Origin: Protaetia brevitarsis
Taxonomy: Eukaryota > Arthropoda > Insecta > Coleoptera > Scarabaeidae
NCBI GenBank assembly: GCA_004143645.1
Contig: RXPK01000073.1
Coordinates: 534,319-598,318 of the forward strand
DNA length: 64,000 nucleotides
Direction: 5' to 3'
A program made the position numbers and the translations under genes. Under the pieces are notes generated by a model. It was not told the DNA's origin, searched no databases, and saw only the letters and a list, made by a program, of their open reading frames with translations. This document shows positions 10,916 to 22,529 of this stretch, piece after piece. How positions within the stretch are numbered: the first letter of the stretch is position 1; every line of letters begins with the position of its first letter.

Positions 10916-12785
10916 CTTTAACATATTTGACTGTTATTAATGTCATTGTTCATAACATGCTTCCGGGTTCGTAGAGATGAGATAAAAAAATAACACAATG
11001 TAAATAAAGAAAAATTACGAAAACACGAATGACAGAAGTAAATAACAGCGCCGGAAAAGAGTAACAAAAAGATGGCACAAACTAGGTTTGTTGGACGCCT
11101 AACTCAATTCATAGCGCTATTACTTCTTTTCATTGTACTTTATTCGACACATATTTGGTGTTAGGGGTCATGTTATGCGCTGGTTCTATCCGAGTGGCGA
11201 GACTCTACAATCCAAGCAGTAATTAGATGCATAAAATCACCGTCTATTGCATGACAATGTAATAAAATTTAGTTATATAACTGGCAGGGTAAGATATTAT
11301 ACTTAATGAATAGCGCCGGCAGGAGTCACTACTTCAATGTTTGCCTACAGCAAATCTTTAAAAATTGTAACCAAAGGGAACGGCCTAAAAAAAAAACCGT
11401 GCCGGGGAACCTCCCCCTCTCTCCCTCGACGATCTTTCCTCTCTAACCTAAAGTACGCGATATTAACAAATTAACTTAAATTTAGTACATATATATAGTG
11501 ATTAAACTAGCGGCTTCTTCTTTCATTTGAGGAACGTTCTTCTCACCGTCTGAGGTATCACTTTTATCCAGTTTCTTATGTCAATAAGAATGATAACAAT
11601 TCCTTTTACTGTTTGCGGTATAACATGAATCTTTCCTAAACAAACATTTCTTTGGGGTTACAAATTATTAGTTCTTCAGTTATTTCTCGTAATATTCTTT
11701 TTGCTTATCGTAGTTGAGCGTGTTAACATTCTACCCGTTCTTCACCATAATTTCAGAACAGGACACTTTTACGTTACTCCTTATATTCCCAAACTCCATT
11801 AAAAATTCCAAAATTAGTTTACGCGTTGAAATTTTACCTCAATGAGAGCGGAGTGGTAATCTTACGTCCTGCTACTATTGATTATACTTGAAGCAGCAGG
11901 CGTAAAGATTTTAAAATTTTACACATATTTCTATTTTAGGTTCATTTTTGGTCGGGGTTACTTAGTTTCGCAAAAGTATTTTTACGACTAGTACTAGGTA
12001 GTATTTGGTAACTATATTACTTAGTTTCGACTGCGCACGTTATATTAGTAATAGTTACTTCTTAAAATTAATAAATGCAGTTTACGAACAGTTATTGAAC
12101 TTCTTATAATTTTAAGTTACATGTGTATGATGCAGCTTCCTGCGACATGTATCATTCTGCAAGTATATTTTATAGTAGCAGCAGAAGTTATTATTATCTC
12201 ACCTTACTCTGTAATTCTAATTTATGTAGCAAGTAGTCTCGCTATTGTTGAGAATACCATCTGCTTACATGTCCCGACAGTTTTACCCTTTTTAATTATT
12301 TTATTTTGATTTCAAAGAAGTATGTTTATTGCTGATAACTTTAAAACTGGTTAAGATACCATGTTATGGTACATCATAACCTCCAAAATCTTAATAGTGC
12401 CACAAAATACCTTTTAAAAGGACATACCCAAACGAACAAATACTTTGTTCGTCACCTACACAAATATATGTTTGAAGTAGTTATGAAGCACTTTTTCAAG
12501 CGAATTAGTTAGTGGATGGAAGTATGGTAACTAGTGTCGCATGATGTCATGTATAAAAAAACGTGTATTTCTGTCTCTATTAATTAATAAAACACATGTA
12601 AGAGAATTGATGTATAAGTAAAGGAATACAAGCCCCATAAAAACCCATAATCACAACAATATGAATTGATATCTGTAGTTTACTAGTCTTATGTTAACAC
12701 ACAAATTTAATAAACGTACAAAAAGTAATTTCTTAGGCGATGTTACATAGATATTTCGAATGTTTGAAAAGGTTTACGAAAATGC
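10916..12785. other. No recognisable gene
   Basis: AT-rich decayed DNA. TGTTATGAACAATGACAT, read leftward near 10960, resembles the start of the candidate copia LTR at about 6030; this is the only hint of structure. Short open frames here show no domain. Confidence 0.4.
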
Positions 12786-12789
12786 TCCG

Positions 12790-13565
12790 TTGTGACGTCA
12801 GCCTTAAGTAGTCTATACCTAGCTTTTCCAATCTAGCAATTTCATTTTCCACCGTAAGGAACCTGTCTTGGCTTGTGAAAAATTGGTTGTACGTTTTCGT
12901 CCTTCCATCGAAATTTGCAACAGTGTTGAAATTTCTTTAGTCATCAGTAGAACATCCGTATCCAGTAAAATTTTGTAATAAGTTGTAATGTTACTAAATT
13001 ATCTTTACTGTCAAACGTCCTCCACTTCAGTTTCATTGATGTAGTCAATCCAACCAATATGCTCACCTACTTATTGACATTAAATTTCCCAACTCTGATT
13101 GTACCTTATGTGAGATGCAAACTCGCGCTGTTCCTACTAGGTGTATAACTTCGAGGGTATAAGTTTTTAATGTTACAGACGTAGATTGAAGTTGTATTTC
13201 CGGAGAAAGCTTTTATAATCGTGATAACGATATAGTGGATACCACCAGTATCAAGTTCCACATTGAAGATTTTACATTGTAATTTTTCACGCGCAACATA
13301 ATTTTATCTGTATTTAGGAATTCCAGCTCATTATTTTATTTCTACTATTTTATTATATAGGAAATAATGCGTTTCCTTTTTTCAAACGGGGAATCATTTT
13401 TAATTTGTTTCTGATAGTATACGTTTCGAGTTTTTAAGCAAATGCCTTGTATATGCTCTTTTTTGTTGCATTTTGAATGGCACGGCATTTATCGGCCTAG
13501 TGATTATATTTACTACAACGGAAACATTTTTTCGAAACTAATCGTAGATTATTGTTGCAATAAAA
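12790..13565 (-). pseudogene. Retrotransposon gag/protease scrap
   Basis: Minus-strand frames contain a knuckle-like KKCFRCSKYNH.ADKCRA at about 13490-13550. Further left is a protease-like FNVELDTGGIHYIV at about 13220-13270. Knuckle followed by DTG protease is the gag-pro order of LTR retrotransposons. Everything else is too decayed to assign a family. Confidence 0.5.
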
Positions 13566-14247
13566 CAATCTCAAATATTAGTTATTTTTAGTTCCTTAAT
13601 AAATTTAACCCGTTAATTGCGTCGTGCAACTGTAGATGCTAGGAATTCATGCATTGGAGAATTTCAAATTCTCCATACTCGAAAATTTAATGCAACATCT
13701 GGGCATAAAATTTAAGATTCTTTAGTTTCTGTGGGGCAGTTAATAAAATAAGACATTTAATCGAAACTCTTTAATTAATCTTCAGGTGTTTGTTTTAAAT
13801 GTTCGTACAAGTAGTAATAAATAATATTTTCAAGAGGAGTAAGTGTTTGAAGTGTTTTACATCAATGGATTAAATAGTGGTACAAATATTCAGGTTTTAA
13901 AAAAGAATGAGAAAGTTGTCTTAAAATCCGCAACATTTTTCAATATAATTGATCTATTAAAATACAGAACGAAAAGAGCATAATGAATTAAAATAGTTTA
14001 GAGCAAAAGATAAAAAACTTAAATAACCTTAACTAAGGGATTTCTCATATCATCTAAGATAGTGTTTGCCATTTAAAAACTGCATCTGCTAAAAGAAATA
14101 ATGCTGTGAAAACGTTCGAATTTTTCTAAATCTTGTGACGCACTGATGCAGGGAAGCCATCTCGTTGAAGACATTTTATAATCTTCTGTTTTTTCCAATG
14201 AAATGCTTTGAAATTTCCATAAACTTGCGCAACGTTTGGCATCGCCG
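13566..14247. other. No recognisable gene
   Basis: AT-rich sequence between a retrotransposon scrap and a mariner element. I see no convincing frame, repeat or RNA gene. Confidence 0.4.
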
Positions 14248-14249
14248 TA

Positions 14250-15949
14250 TACCGTGTGTCCCCGGATGGAGTTGAAAGAGAAAAAAATCGTTATTATCGA
14301 TTTTACGACAAAAAAGCATATCTTTATAAAAAGTCTGCTTGTTGAGTAGATAAATAATCATCGGAAAATCTAAGATTAAATGTTAACAGAATGTCCACAA
14401 ATAAGATACATAAAATGCTTCAACAGAAGAGTATCATTTATTGCATTTTAGAGTTTACTGTTAACAGAAAAGTTCGTTAACAACATAAAATTAAGTTAAA
14501 ATACAAAATTTAAACCCTAAAGTTTGAGTATTATGATGTATGTTGTAAGTAATTGAAGGTAACGTGTTATCTGGAAATTAATGTAGATAATCATAATTAT
14601 ATTGGCAATCAAAGGTTGCTGTCTCAATAATATTTGAACTGTCAAACGTCATTAATTGTAGATTTGTCATTTTTTCTCTGTTGGAGTTGCAAAAATGTTA
14701 ACTATCCAAGAACGTATTATTTGATTAAATGTTTTGGAATTGGAAACGTATCATATCGATACGCTATAGACATGTTCACGAAAAATCCCAAACACTGCAG
14801 TATCGCGCGGAAGCAACTGCGCAAACTTGTGCATAAGTTTTGATTTAACTGAATCTGTAGTAAAATGTTAAGAAACCCAAGAAAAAATACAATGAAGACG
14901 ATGCGGCGCTACACTTTTGGCAGTAGATTCAGTGATAGAACATCAAAATTATTCTAACGGAAAACGATCACAAGACTGAGTATTAGTAAATCTCATTTGC
15001 AGAGAATTTTTAAAGAAAACAAGAGTTCGCCGTTTAAACACAGTTCCGACATACACTTGAATGGAGGAATGAGACAAGCGAGAGAGAAGCTATTGGATTC
15101 GCTTTTCATAGAATAATATTTTTTACTGATGAAGCAACCTTCTGCACCAATGTCACTTTCATCACAAAATAGTCGCTATTGGCTTTTGGCATAAACCAAA
15201 CTACGTCATTCAAAAACGAAGTCAAGTAAGTGATAAAAAAGTAAATGTTTGGTGCGGAACTTCTTACGATCGAATCGTTGGACCATATTTTATTGACGAG
15301 AATTGAATCAACACGTTTATGTGCGTCTTTAGAAACTTTCTATTACCGTTTCTAGATATTTACCGGTAGAGATGCGGCGTAACATTTTCTGGCAACAAGA
15401 AGAATGTCCGCTCATGCGACGCTTTTGGTAAGGAAGGTGGTTGACAGATCAGTTCGGAAAAGATGGATGGGAAATTTGGTCCAATAAGTTTTCCTGCTCA
15501 GTCACCTGAGCTTGACACCTCCTTGATTTTTTTGTGGGGTATTTTAAAGCAAAAAGGTTTACGAAAGACCGGCCGCATGAACGGGAAATACTAAAAGCAC
15601 GAATACAGGCTGCGGTGAATGAGATAATGTACCGCAACATAAGCCAAAGTCTGGTGAATTTATTAAAGGGCGAGGTGTGTGGAAGTTGGAGGTGCTCTTG
15701 TAGAATAATTGTTTGTTGAGGTAATTAATATGAAATTTTGTACTTAAACTACAAAACTGCAATAAATGATACTCTTCTGTTGAAGCATTTCATGTTATCG
15801 TAATTGTGGACATTCTGTACATTTAATCTTAGATTTTCGATGGTTAATTTTCTATTCAACAGCAGAACTTTTATAAAGATGACTTTTGGCCGTAAATCAA
15901 TAATAAAGATTTTTTTCCTCTTGTCAACTCCATCCGGGGACACACGATA
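14250..15949 (+). mobile_element. Tc1/mariner-superfamily element with ~200-bp inverted repeats
   Basis: Both ends carry TAYCGTGTGTCCCCGG followed by ATGGAGTTGA (left from 14250, right ending at 15949), flanked by TA (14248-14249 and 15950-15951). The inverted similarity runs inward about 200 bp, through ATCTTTATAAA, AATCTAAGATT and CTTCAACAGAAGAGTATCATTTA-type words. A decayed transposase gene lies inside on the plus strand. Length about 1.7 kb. Confidence 0.85.
14634..15690 (+). pseudogene. Mariner-type transposase, heavily decayed
   Basis: N-terminal helix-turn-helix remains lie at 14640-15060 (for example LSISKSHLQRIFKENKSSPF). The catalytic domain follows: FTDEATFCTN near 15125 (first Asp), KVNVWCG-like near 15240, VGPYFIDE near 15280 and MRRNIFWQQEECP near 15370. 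The last shows Glu where the family's second Asp (QQDGCPAH) should be. The SPDL..LDFFLWG block near 15510 is degraded to SPEL and a shifted frame. It ends in a helix containing ILKARIQAAVNEI. Missing catalytic residues and several stops make it inactive. Confidence 0.75.
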
Positions 15950-15951
15950 TA

Positions 15952-16398
15952 CAGTCGCGAGCAAAATGTTATGGCACGCCAATTCTGGGCGAATATCACA
16001 GTAAAAAATGAGAAAATAAAAACTTGTAGGTAATAATGTATTTTAATATGTAGTATTTTAAGGGATCTTATAATTTGTTGCATTTAGAGTGTTTTTAGGT
16101 ACAGCTACAATACTTTTTAGATGGGAGGGGGAAAGTGAACATCTCGAAGACTTGAGAAATAGATAAAAAAAATAATACTTTTACAAAAAGGTATTTAAAA
16201 GACTATTGAACCAAAAGACGATTATATAAACGTTGAATATCCGTCACAAAAAAAGCAAGAAAATTGAAAACCCATTAATTTTATCACAGGTGCCTATAAC
16301 ATTTGCTCGCGACTGTATAATTACCCGGTATTTCGAATTGAATCTCGCGGCCGTTGCACAATGGCCCAAATCGCGAAAAGCTGGCCAAAAGTTTAAAA
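15952..16398. other. Spacer without a gene
   Basis: AT-rich DNA between the mariner and a MITE. No frame or repeat recognised. Confidence 0.4.
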
Positions 16399-16400
16399 TA

Positions 16401-16882
16401 AGGTAAAGTCAGGTAAGTGTGTAAACGGGCAAGTGTGTAGTTTGTTTATATTATTTTTAAAATGAAAATACGGAACGTACTCTTTATAATAAATGTAACT
16501 AAACTTCATACCAGTTTTACAAACAAAGATTCGCAATCTCCTAACGTATAATAACTTAATATTCTTTGGAATTATATACTTATTAAACAGGCATCAGTTT
16601 AGATTACACTCTTGGCCGTAAAACTAAAGAATTGCGGAACGATTACACACTTGCCAATTTGTCTGGATAAGTGTGTAGTATTGACAGTGTTTAAAATTTC
16701 TTTTTTTTTCTAGAAACCGTTGATAATTATAAAAGGTGTATCTCTTGAGGGCTTTCAACGAGGCATATATGTACGTACTTCTATGTGTAAAATTTATCAA
16801 AATGTCTTATTAATGTGAACAGTGTTACATTTTCTTTCGCACTAATGCAATTTGTTACTAAACAACTTACGTGACTTTACCT
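16401..16882. mobile_element. MITE, 482 bp, AGGTAAAGTCA termini
   Basis: Inverted ends AGGTAAAGTCAGGTAAG (left) and AGGTAAAGTCACGTAAG (right, reverse complement) are flanked by TA on both sides (16399-16400 and 16883-16884). Inside each end the word AAGTGTGTAG or its near match recurs (at about 16415, 16430, 16650 and 16670). No coding capacity. The TA target and repeated subterminal words suggest mobilisation by a pogo- or mariner-type transposase. Confidence 0.75.
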
Positions 16883-16884
16883 TA

Positions 16885-17987
16885 TAGAAATTTTGTTGAG
16901 TGCATATAGGGTTTTTGAGGTCGCTGGTTGCGAATCTGAAGTTGAAAAAATCAATGGCGATTAAATGCCTGAAAGTTGCTAAACGAAATTTTAGGGCTGG
17001 GTTTTAAAATAAATTATATTAACACTTAAAAAAAGACACATTCCAAATATAAACGGATATGTAATGATAATAAAAAAAAATAACTAATTCCTATAATTAT
17101 GGCTCTTGACATTCAATCCAATCGTCCCGTCGCATAGTGGTTCCGATTGCGTCCGTAGCGAGAAATATTTACTGTTTATGTCGGAACCTAATCCAGACTT
17201 ACCTATTTGTAATAATCTTTGCATTGTCACAGTACTATTGCATAGATAATAATGACAATAATATTTATTGACATTGAGTCAGTGTGAACATATAACCTTT
17301 AATTTTTATTCGTATTAAATAAATAAAACAACATTGAAACTAGCAAGAAATACATAAGGATTAAGAGACTTGAAATGAATAGTTTTGTACTAAATAGTGA
17401 ATAACAGAAATTAAAAGTATTCGTTGTATAATCTGAACTAAAGTAAAAGTATTGAAATGGAATGAATAAATAATAAAATATCACTGTATACGTATAATTA
17501 GGAACAATACATGACAAATGTAAAACGGTGTAAACAGAAATAAATAAACATCATAATACAAGAGGGTTCCAGTTATAGATTCGTCGGAAAAATTCATGTA
17601 TATGTTGGTAACATGTTATCTCTGGAAAAAAGCCAATAAATTAATAACTTCAGGGGTTAACATTTTTTATAAACCATTCTGTTGTGGCTTATTTGTGAAA
17701 TTATTAGATCTGATGGCAAAAAATAAATAATTTATTAAACCTTCATTTGTTGAAACACGGCAATTTTTTCTAGTGTATGCTTCTCTCACTACTCTTAATT
17801 CTCTAATTCTTGACTTCTTGAGCCTCTTCGCCTAACTGTCTGATTGGCAATATAGCAATTTTAATTACTTCACCCCCATGTATGAGTATTTTATGTACAC
17901 TGGGGGCAAGTAGTACCATTTATATTCGGTTATAAATAATTTTGCTGTATCTTTAGCGTACATATCGTATTTCTCCGCATCTATTTC
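16885..17987. other. Gene-free AT-rich stretch
   Basis: No supported gene, repeat or RNA. Open frames here are AT-driven and low in complexity. Confidence 0.4.
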
Positions 17988-18123
17988 GTATTGTCGCGAC
18001 TTCCGGCAAATGTCGCGCCCCTTTTTCTAAGGGTTGGGTTAAGGTATCCGCTTCTCTTATTTTAACTTAATAATAGGGAAATTGAAGGTACATCCCGGGG
18101 AGTGCGGTTTGTCAAACACTATA

Positions 18124-19641
18124 CCGGGGGCCGTGAGGATCCGAGAAGATTCGGATGGAATTCAATGACTAATTTTAAGCAAAAGTGATCGTATTCACTT
18201 TTGCCAATTCGCTAACGGTTCTTGAAATATCGGAGTTTGAATTAGAATTAAATATCGTAGAGGACTTAGGAAAATAATGTCGTTCTATTTTAATAAAAGA
18301 TATATGACAGTGGCAATTATTTAAGCTGCTCAATGTGACCACCCGCCTGTGGCACAATGAATAACTCAATCCTCCGTCGGAGCTCTCGCTTCCCAGTTGT
18401 GAGTTCTCCATATTGTTTTTCACCACTCATTAAAAAACGCTGCATGAATATTCTGGATGAGTTTGGGGTCCCTAGTATCAAGGCTTTCCCAGGGAATAGG
18501 TAAGTGTCTTCACATGTCCCCACATGAAAAAATCTAGTGGGTTGAGATCCGGAGAATCGCGGCGCCAGGGCAATGACCAACCACGACCCTATCCATCGAT
18601 TTGGATACTGTTCATTGAGGAAAATTAGTGACGTCCTCTTCCATAATGGGCCGGAGCACCATCAAGTATAAAAAACAAATATCGTCCTTCTGATTGAAGA
18701 GGAATGTCCTCAAAGTAGTAGACGTAGTTCATTCTCCAAAAAAGCCGGTACATTTCGCTGTTCAAAATTTCCATCGAAAATATGAGGTCCAATAAACTTC
18801 ATTATTAACTAATTCCAGCCCAAATGATTTACGGAGAATCTTCTCGGCGAAGTCGGTTTCTCGAACGGCATGAGGGTTTTCGCATGCACCACACATGTTT
18901 CGTGTGTGAAAATCTGGTTGATATCCGATTTCTTGTAAATGTGAGCTTCGTCACAGAAAAAGGGTTCTTGGAAGAGTATCCAGATTGATCCGCTCCACCA
19001 TTCAACAAAGACGAACCTCTTGGGAGATACGTGGGGAGAAGTTCGTTGTACCGGTGTAATGATAGGAAATGCAGTCCGTTTTCCTCGCAAAGTGTACGTG
19101 GCACAGCGTCCCTACTTTTGCAGTAAGTATAGAAAAATTCTTCTCGTACTAACACCAAGGATCATTTTCAACAACCTCAAGCACTTCTGCAGCATGTTTC
19201 TTCGCATAAGTTCTCTTTCACAATTCGGTTTAGGGAACGCACCTGTTAATCGAAGAGTTGTGAAGGTTCTACTAAACGTTTGCTTGTCTGGAAGACGGCG
19301 GTTTGGGTATCGTCGTTGATATTCCCTAACTGAGGCGGTGGTTACTACCGTTGCAATATCCATACACGAAAATCATGTCAGCGTATTCTTCATTTGAATA
19401 ATTACAGGCATGATTTTAACACAAATTACGCAATAAAAAATAACCAACTGTCAATGATGACAAATTAACGAACTGACAATCAACATTTTTTTAAGCATCT
19501 ATCTATACGACCAGCCAACTTCAAACTCCGATATTTCAAGAACCCGTTAGGAATTCGGCCAAAGTGAATACGATCACTTTTGCTTAAATTAGTCATTGAA
19601 TCCATATACGAAGTTTCTCGGATACCTCAACGGCCACCCTG
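18124..19641 (-). mobile_element. Tc1/mariner-superfamily element nested in the G1 LTR
   Basis: Long inverted repeats (about 125 bp) start CMGGGKGGCCGT and include TTCAATGACTAATTT, AGCAAAAGTGATCGTATTCAC and TTGAAATATCGGAGTTTGA. TA flanks both sides (18122-18123 and 19642-19643). A decayed transposase runs on the minus strand. The host LTR sequence continues exactly across the insertion. Confidence 0.9.
18480..19363 (-). pseudogene. Mariner-type transposase (frameshifted)
   Basis: Reading leftward from 19363: TTASVREYQRRYPNRRLPDK and TFSRTFTTLRLTGAFPKPN (helix-turn-helix region with the typical NRRLP phrase), then STRRI. Next come FFCDEAHIYKKSDINQIF (first Asp), FSVNHLGWN, and near 18655 FILDGAPAHYGR (second Asp). 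A frame-broken NRWIG / SP.L.P..FF.WG block lies near 18520-18590. At least three frameshifts are present. The motifs belong to the insect family whose members start VREYQRRYPNRR. Confidence 0.8.
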
Positions 19642-19826
19642 TATAACCACTTATTGCTCTTTATTTACACCTCACTCTTCCTGAATTGCCAATACCTCGT
19701 CGCCAATCTCCTCACGAGCGCGGTACTCGAAAAGTGCTGACGAGGTTCCGGTAGTCTGATTGTAATCTCTGAATACATCTTTTCTTAAATCTAACTTATT
19801 TCTATGTAGTGGAACTTTCCGTGGCA

Positions 19827-19845
19827 TTACCCCCTCTTCCAAAAA
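19827..19845 (-). promoter_or_regulatory. Polypurine tract of G1
   Basis: On the minus strand GGAAGAGGGGGTAA directly precedes the TGCCACGG start of the 3' LTR. This is the expected position and composition of a plus-strand primer for LTR retrotransposons. Confidence 0.7.
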
Positions 19846-20244
19846 AATATGCTCCAGCATATTTGAGCCTCCCCCATTTTTCGGGCGCAGCCACCAAAGT
19901 TCCACTATTTGCTTATACTTAACTTAACTACTTATTCTCTAATTAATTTCCTTCGATTGCCCAATCAACAGTAGCATTCAGTTATTTCCTAATAAGCTCA
20001 AAAAGAGAAATGGAGCATTAATATTACTTACAAATTTCAAAATATAGAACAAACTTTATAAAGAATTAAAAGTTTTAAAAATTATAGAAATATTCGAACG
20101 ATTTAAAAATATACATGAATAAAAACTAACAATTTACATCAAACAAGGTAGATGGTAATGTTCTTCATGATGTTCCCCAAGCGTCGCCTCTCCCCTCCTT
20201 CTGATGGTGCTGTGTTGTTAATTCGAAGGTATTTCTTTTCATAG

Positions 20245-21414
20245 CCTTGACGTACTGCTGTGGTCTGGCACCCCGGGGTTCGTAAATTCAGTGTTATTTT
20301 ATTTATAGAGATTAATCTTTGTCAATGTGCCGGGAAAATTCTCTCAGAAATTAATATTTTATTTTTAAATAAGATTTTGTTAATTGAATTGATTTGTTTA
20401 ATTTGCTTATTTAAATGTTCAGTTGAAATTGTTTCACTTTTTAATATATTTTTATTTGCTCATGTTGTTCAATGTCCTTCCTTGACGAGTTCTTCTATGA
20501 TCTTTGTGCGTTGCAGCGCACGCACCTGTAAGAATATTTTAAATGTATGCGTTGTTTTAACCTTGCAGCTCAGTTACTTGAACGATGTCGTGTAAGTACA
20601 GTTAAATTTTATTTTCTTTGCTGCCTTTTTGTAAATTCATTTGATTTTAAAAATGTTGTTCGTTTAATTTGAAATTTTCTCATCCTTCAAGGAACTCGTT
20701 AAATAATAATCGTTATTATATTATTGTGTACACAAATTAGGTATAAGATCCGTTATTATATTTGTTCTAGAAGGTATTTTTAGTTTAAAGAGTTTATTTT
20801 TCCGTTTCTTAGTTTTCAAATTAGTTTTTTTTAGTTAATCACCACGGTTTAGGTGAAAAGAAGCTTTGTGCTTGTAATTAATTTTCAATTTTGTAAATGC
20901 ACTTGTTTCGTCCAAGTTTAAATTAATTTAGTTCGTTTAAATTTTGTGACCACGTGGATTTTTGTGTAAAAAGGATTTTCGTCTAGAACAAATTTGTCTT
21001 TGGTTTGTTAAAGGATTTGCATTGTCCTTTTTAATTGTAGATTCATGCAGTTTTTGTTTTCGGCCACAATTTTAAATTCATGGTTTTATTTTTCCTGCGT
21101 AATTGTAATTAAATGTTTTTTTTTCTTTTTTTTTAAATAATAATATTAATGATTGTTAACGTCATTCAAAATTTCCGTTCTTTTTTTTTGAATCAACCAT
21201 TTCAATTTTTGGGGATTTTAAAGAAAGTCAATTTTTCAAACACACACCACATTTCATTTTTCATGATTAGTTCAATTGTGAGAATAACCCTGAGGTTAAG
21301 TCTTCTTTTGCGCCCAATATTTTTTATCCGAGTTAGTAAATTTAAATTTTCATTTTTTTTTACTTTACATTTTGCATTTATGCTGGTACCATCAGTACAG
21401 AGCAGTACGTTACC
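20245..21414 (-). repeat. T-rich LTR/leader-like block, copy 2
   Basis: Non-coding, strongly T-rich on the plus strand. It is collinear with 49220-50332: shared ordered words include CCACGTGGAT, GCATTGTCCT, CAGTTTTT.TTTT.GGCCA, TCAATTTTT/TCTGATTT and ATCAGTACA.AGCARTACGT. The two ends form an inverted pair (ACGTACTGCTGTGG at the left; ACGTACTGCTCTG on the opposite strand at the right). It is probably the LTR or leader of the gypsy family seen at 2400-4200. The copies have diverged a lot, so it is old. Confidence 0.5.
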
Positions 21415-21588
21415 CATCTTCATCCCATTTAGACAAAGTTTCTGAATAGGCACGTGCTTTTCGCCTGCTTCAGAGCTAAGGTAGCCGGAGATGACGTTCC
21501 TGGCGCATATCAACAGATAGTGCTGTGGCCGCAACACCATTTTCTTTCAAATATATGTATTCGACGTCTGTGTCATCTAGGAAAGTAT

Positions 21589-21990
21589 AGCTGCTGAATT
21601 AGCACTGCTCCTCTCCACCCTAGTCAGTTCAGATGGAGTAAATGGGCATTCATAAAACATACAAATAAACGTATATAGAACACGTTCGTAACATCTTAAT
21701 TCCTAAGATAAACGAAAATGACTTAAGAGGTGGAAGCAACATTTTCTTAAGAGGGTATTTCAACTTGTGGCTTGCTTTAGGTTCACTTTAGCTGCTGAAT
21801 TAGCACTGCTCCTCTCCACCCTAGTCAGTTCAGATGGAGTAAATGGGCATTCATAAAACATACAAATAAACGTATATAGAACACGTTCGTAACATCTTAA
21901 TTCCCAAGATAAACGAAAATGACTTAAGAGGTGGAAGCAACATTTTCTTAAGAGGGTATTTCAACTTGTGGCTTGCTTTAGGTTCACTTT
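21589..21990 (-). repeat. 201-bp direct tandem duplication
   Basis: Two adjacent 201-bp copies (21589-21789 and 21790-21990), both starting AGCTGCTGAATTAGCACTG. I see a single difference (ATTCCTAAG against ATTCCCAAG). The minus strand of each contains the tail KVNLKQATS and stop of the reading frame that enters from 22018. Near-identity implies a very recent duplication or an assembly duplication. Confidence 0.85.
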
Positions 21991-22093
21991 GCAACATCTT
22001 CCATCGGGAAGAACGAAGGTACCTTCCTTGTAAGTTTTCAAATCCACTTTTCCTTTGCTGTAACGTACAGACACAGTCTAACGTCTTTTGTTT

Positions 22094-22420
22094 TTAATAC
22101 GTTTCATTACAATATATATAGGAATTACCAGCCTGCCCATTTAACGTCTCAGACTGGTACACAAGTCGTGTTACATTTGCCTGTGCAACTGGAAGATATT
22201 CAAATGATGTCTGTAGGAAGGGTGGAAGCATACTGACAGCTGCAGACATGAAATGAAGGTCAAAATCTTTTAGGTCATTTAGATCTTCTATTGTCTCTCC
22301 GGTAGAGTACTCATTAACAGGTGTGAAATCTTTGGTTCCACCCTTTACAGTACACAATAACTGGGAGAATGCTAGTAGGTAAAGGGGTAAAAGGTTACAG
22401 AACTTCTTTATAATAAACAT
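22094..22420 (-). CDS. Secreted-type small ORF, unit 1
   Basis: The 108-residue frame begins with a clear signal peptide (MFIIKKFCNLLPLYLLAFSQLLCTVKGG, described here as hydrophobic residues about 8-24 after a Lys pair). A polar, acidic stretch follows (STGETIEDLNDLKDFD), then SMLPPFLQTSFEYLP, and it ends near YIYCNETY. I do not recognise the family. An overlapping frame after a possible short intron or frameshift continues as TVSVRYSKGKVDLKTYKEGTFVLPDGRCCKVNLKQATS, ending in a Cys pair. It sits where a third ORF (env position) would lie in a gypsy element, but shows no fusion peptide or transmembrane anchor. Confidence 0.5.
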   Translation of the reverse strand: MFIIKKFCNLLPLYLLAFSQLLCTVKGGTKDFTPVNEYSTGETIEDLNDLKDFDLHFMSAAVSMLPPFLQTSFEYLPVAQANVTRLVYQSETLNGQAGNSYIYCNETY

Positions 22421-22529
22421 CTTGAAGAGAAGGATTCAATAAAGGGATTTTAATGAACACTTAAGAAGTATAAAAGATTATCTATACTATAAATTGGTCA
22501 AGTGATACAACTAACAACCTTATTGTTAA

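Larger units (their letters stand above)
17992..19826 (-). repeat. 3' LTR of G1, interrupted by a mariner
   Basis: The LTR halves are 17992-18123 and 19642-19826; together they correspond to the 316-bp LTR at 28386-28701. Read on the minus strand the LTR starts TGCCACGGAAAGTTC and ends GTCGCGACA. The 28-kb LTR serves as the empty site, showing that the mariner inserted at a TA. Confidence 0.88.

Noticed and set aside
5840..10965. Full copia element bounded by LTRs at about 6030 and 10960 (shared TGTTRTGAACAATGACAT)
   Set aside because: Only about 18 bp match, and the right copy lies where integrase should continue; insufficient to call LTRs.
15749..16083. Open frames near the right end of the first mariner
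   Set aside because: They lie in its long inverted repeat and correspond to 14176-14361 on the other side; non-coding terminal DNA.
19672..19905. 77-codon minus-strand frame with MPRKVPLHRNKLDLRKDVF
   Set aside because: It covers the LTR start and purine tract of G1; the other LTR copy does not keep the frame, so it is not treated as a gene.
20260..20595. 111-codon plus-strand frame rich in Leu, Ile and Phe
   Set aside because: Arises from T-rich codons inside a non-coding repeat block; not kept in the copy at 49 kb.
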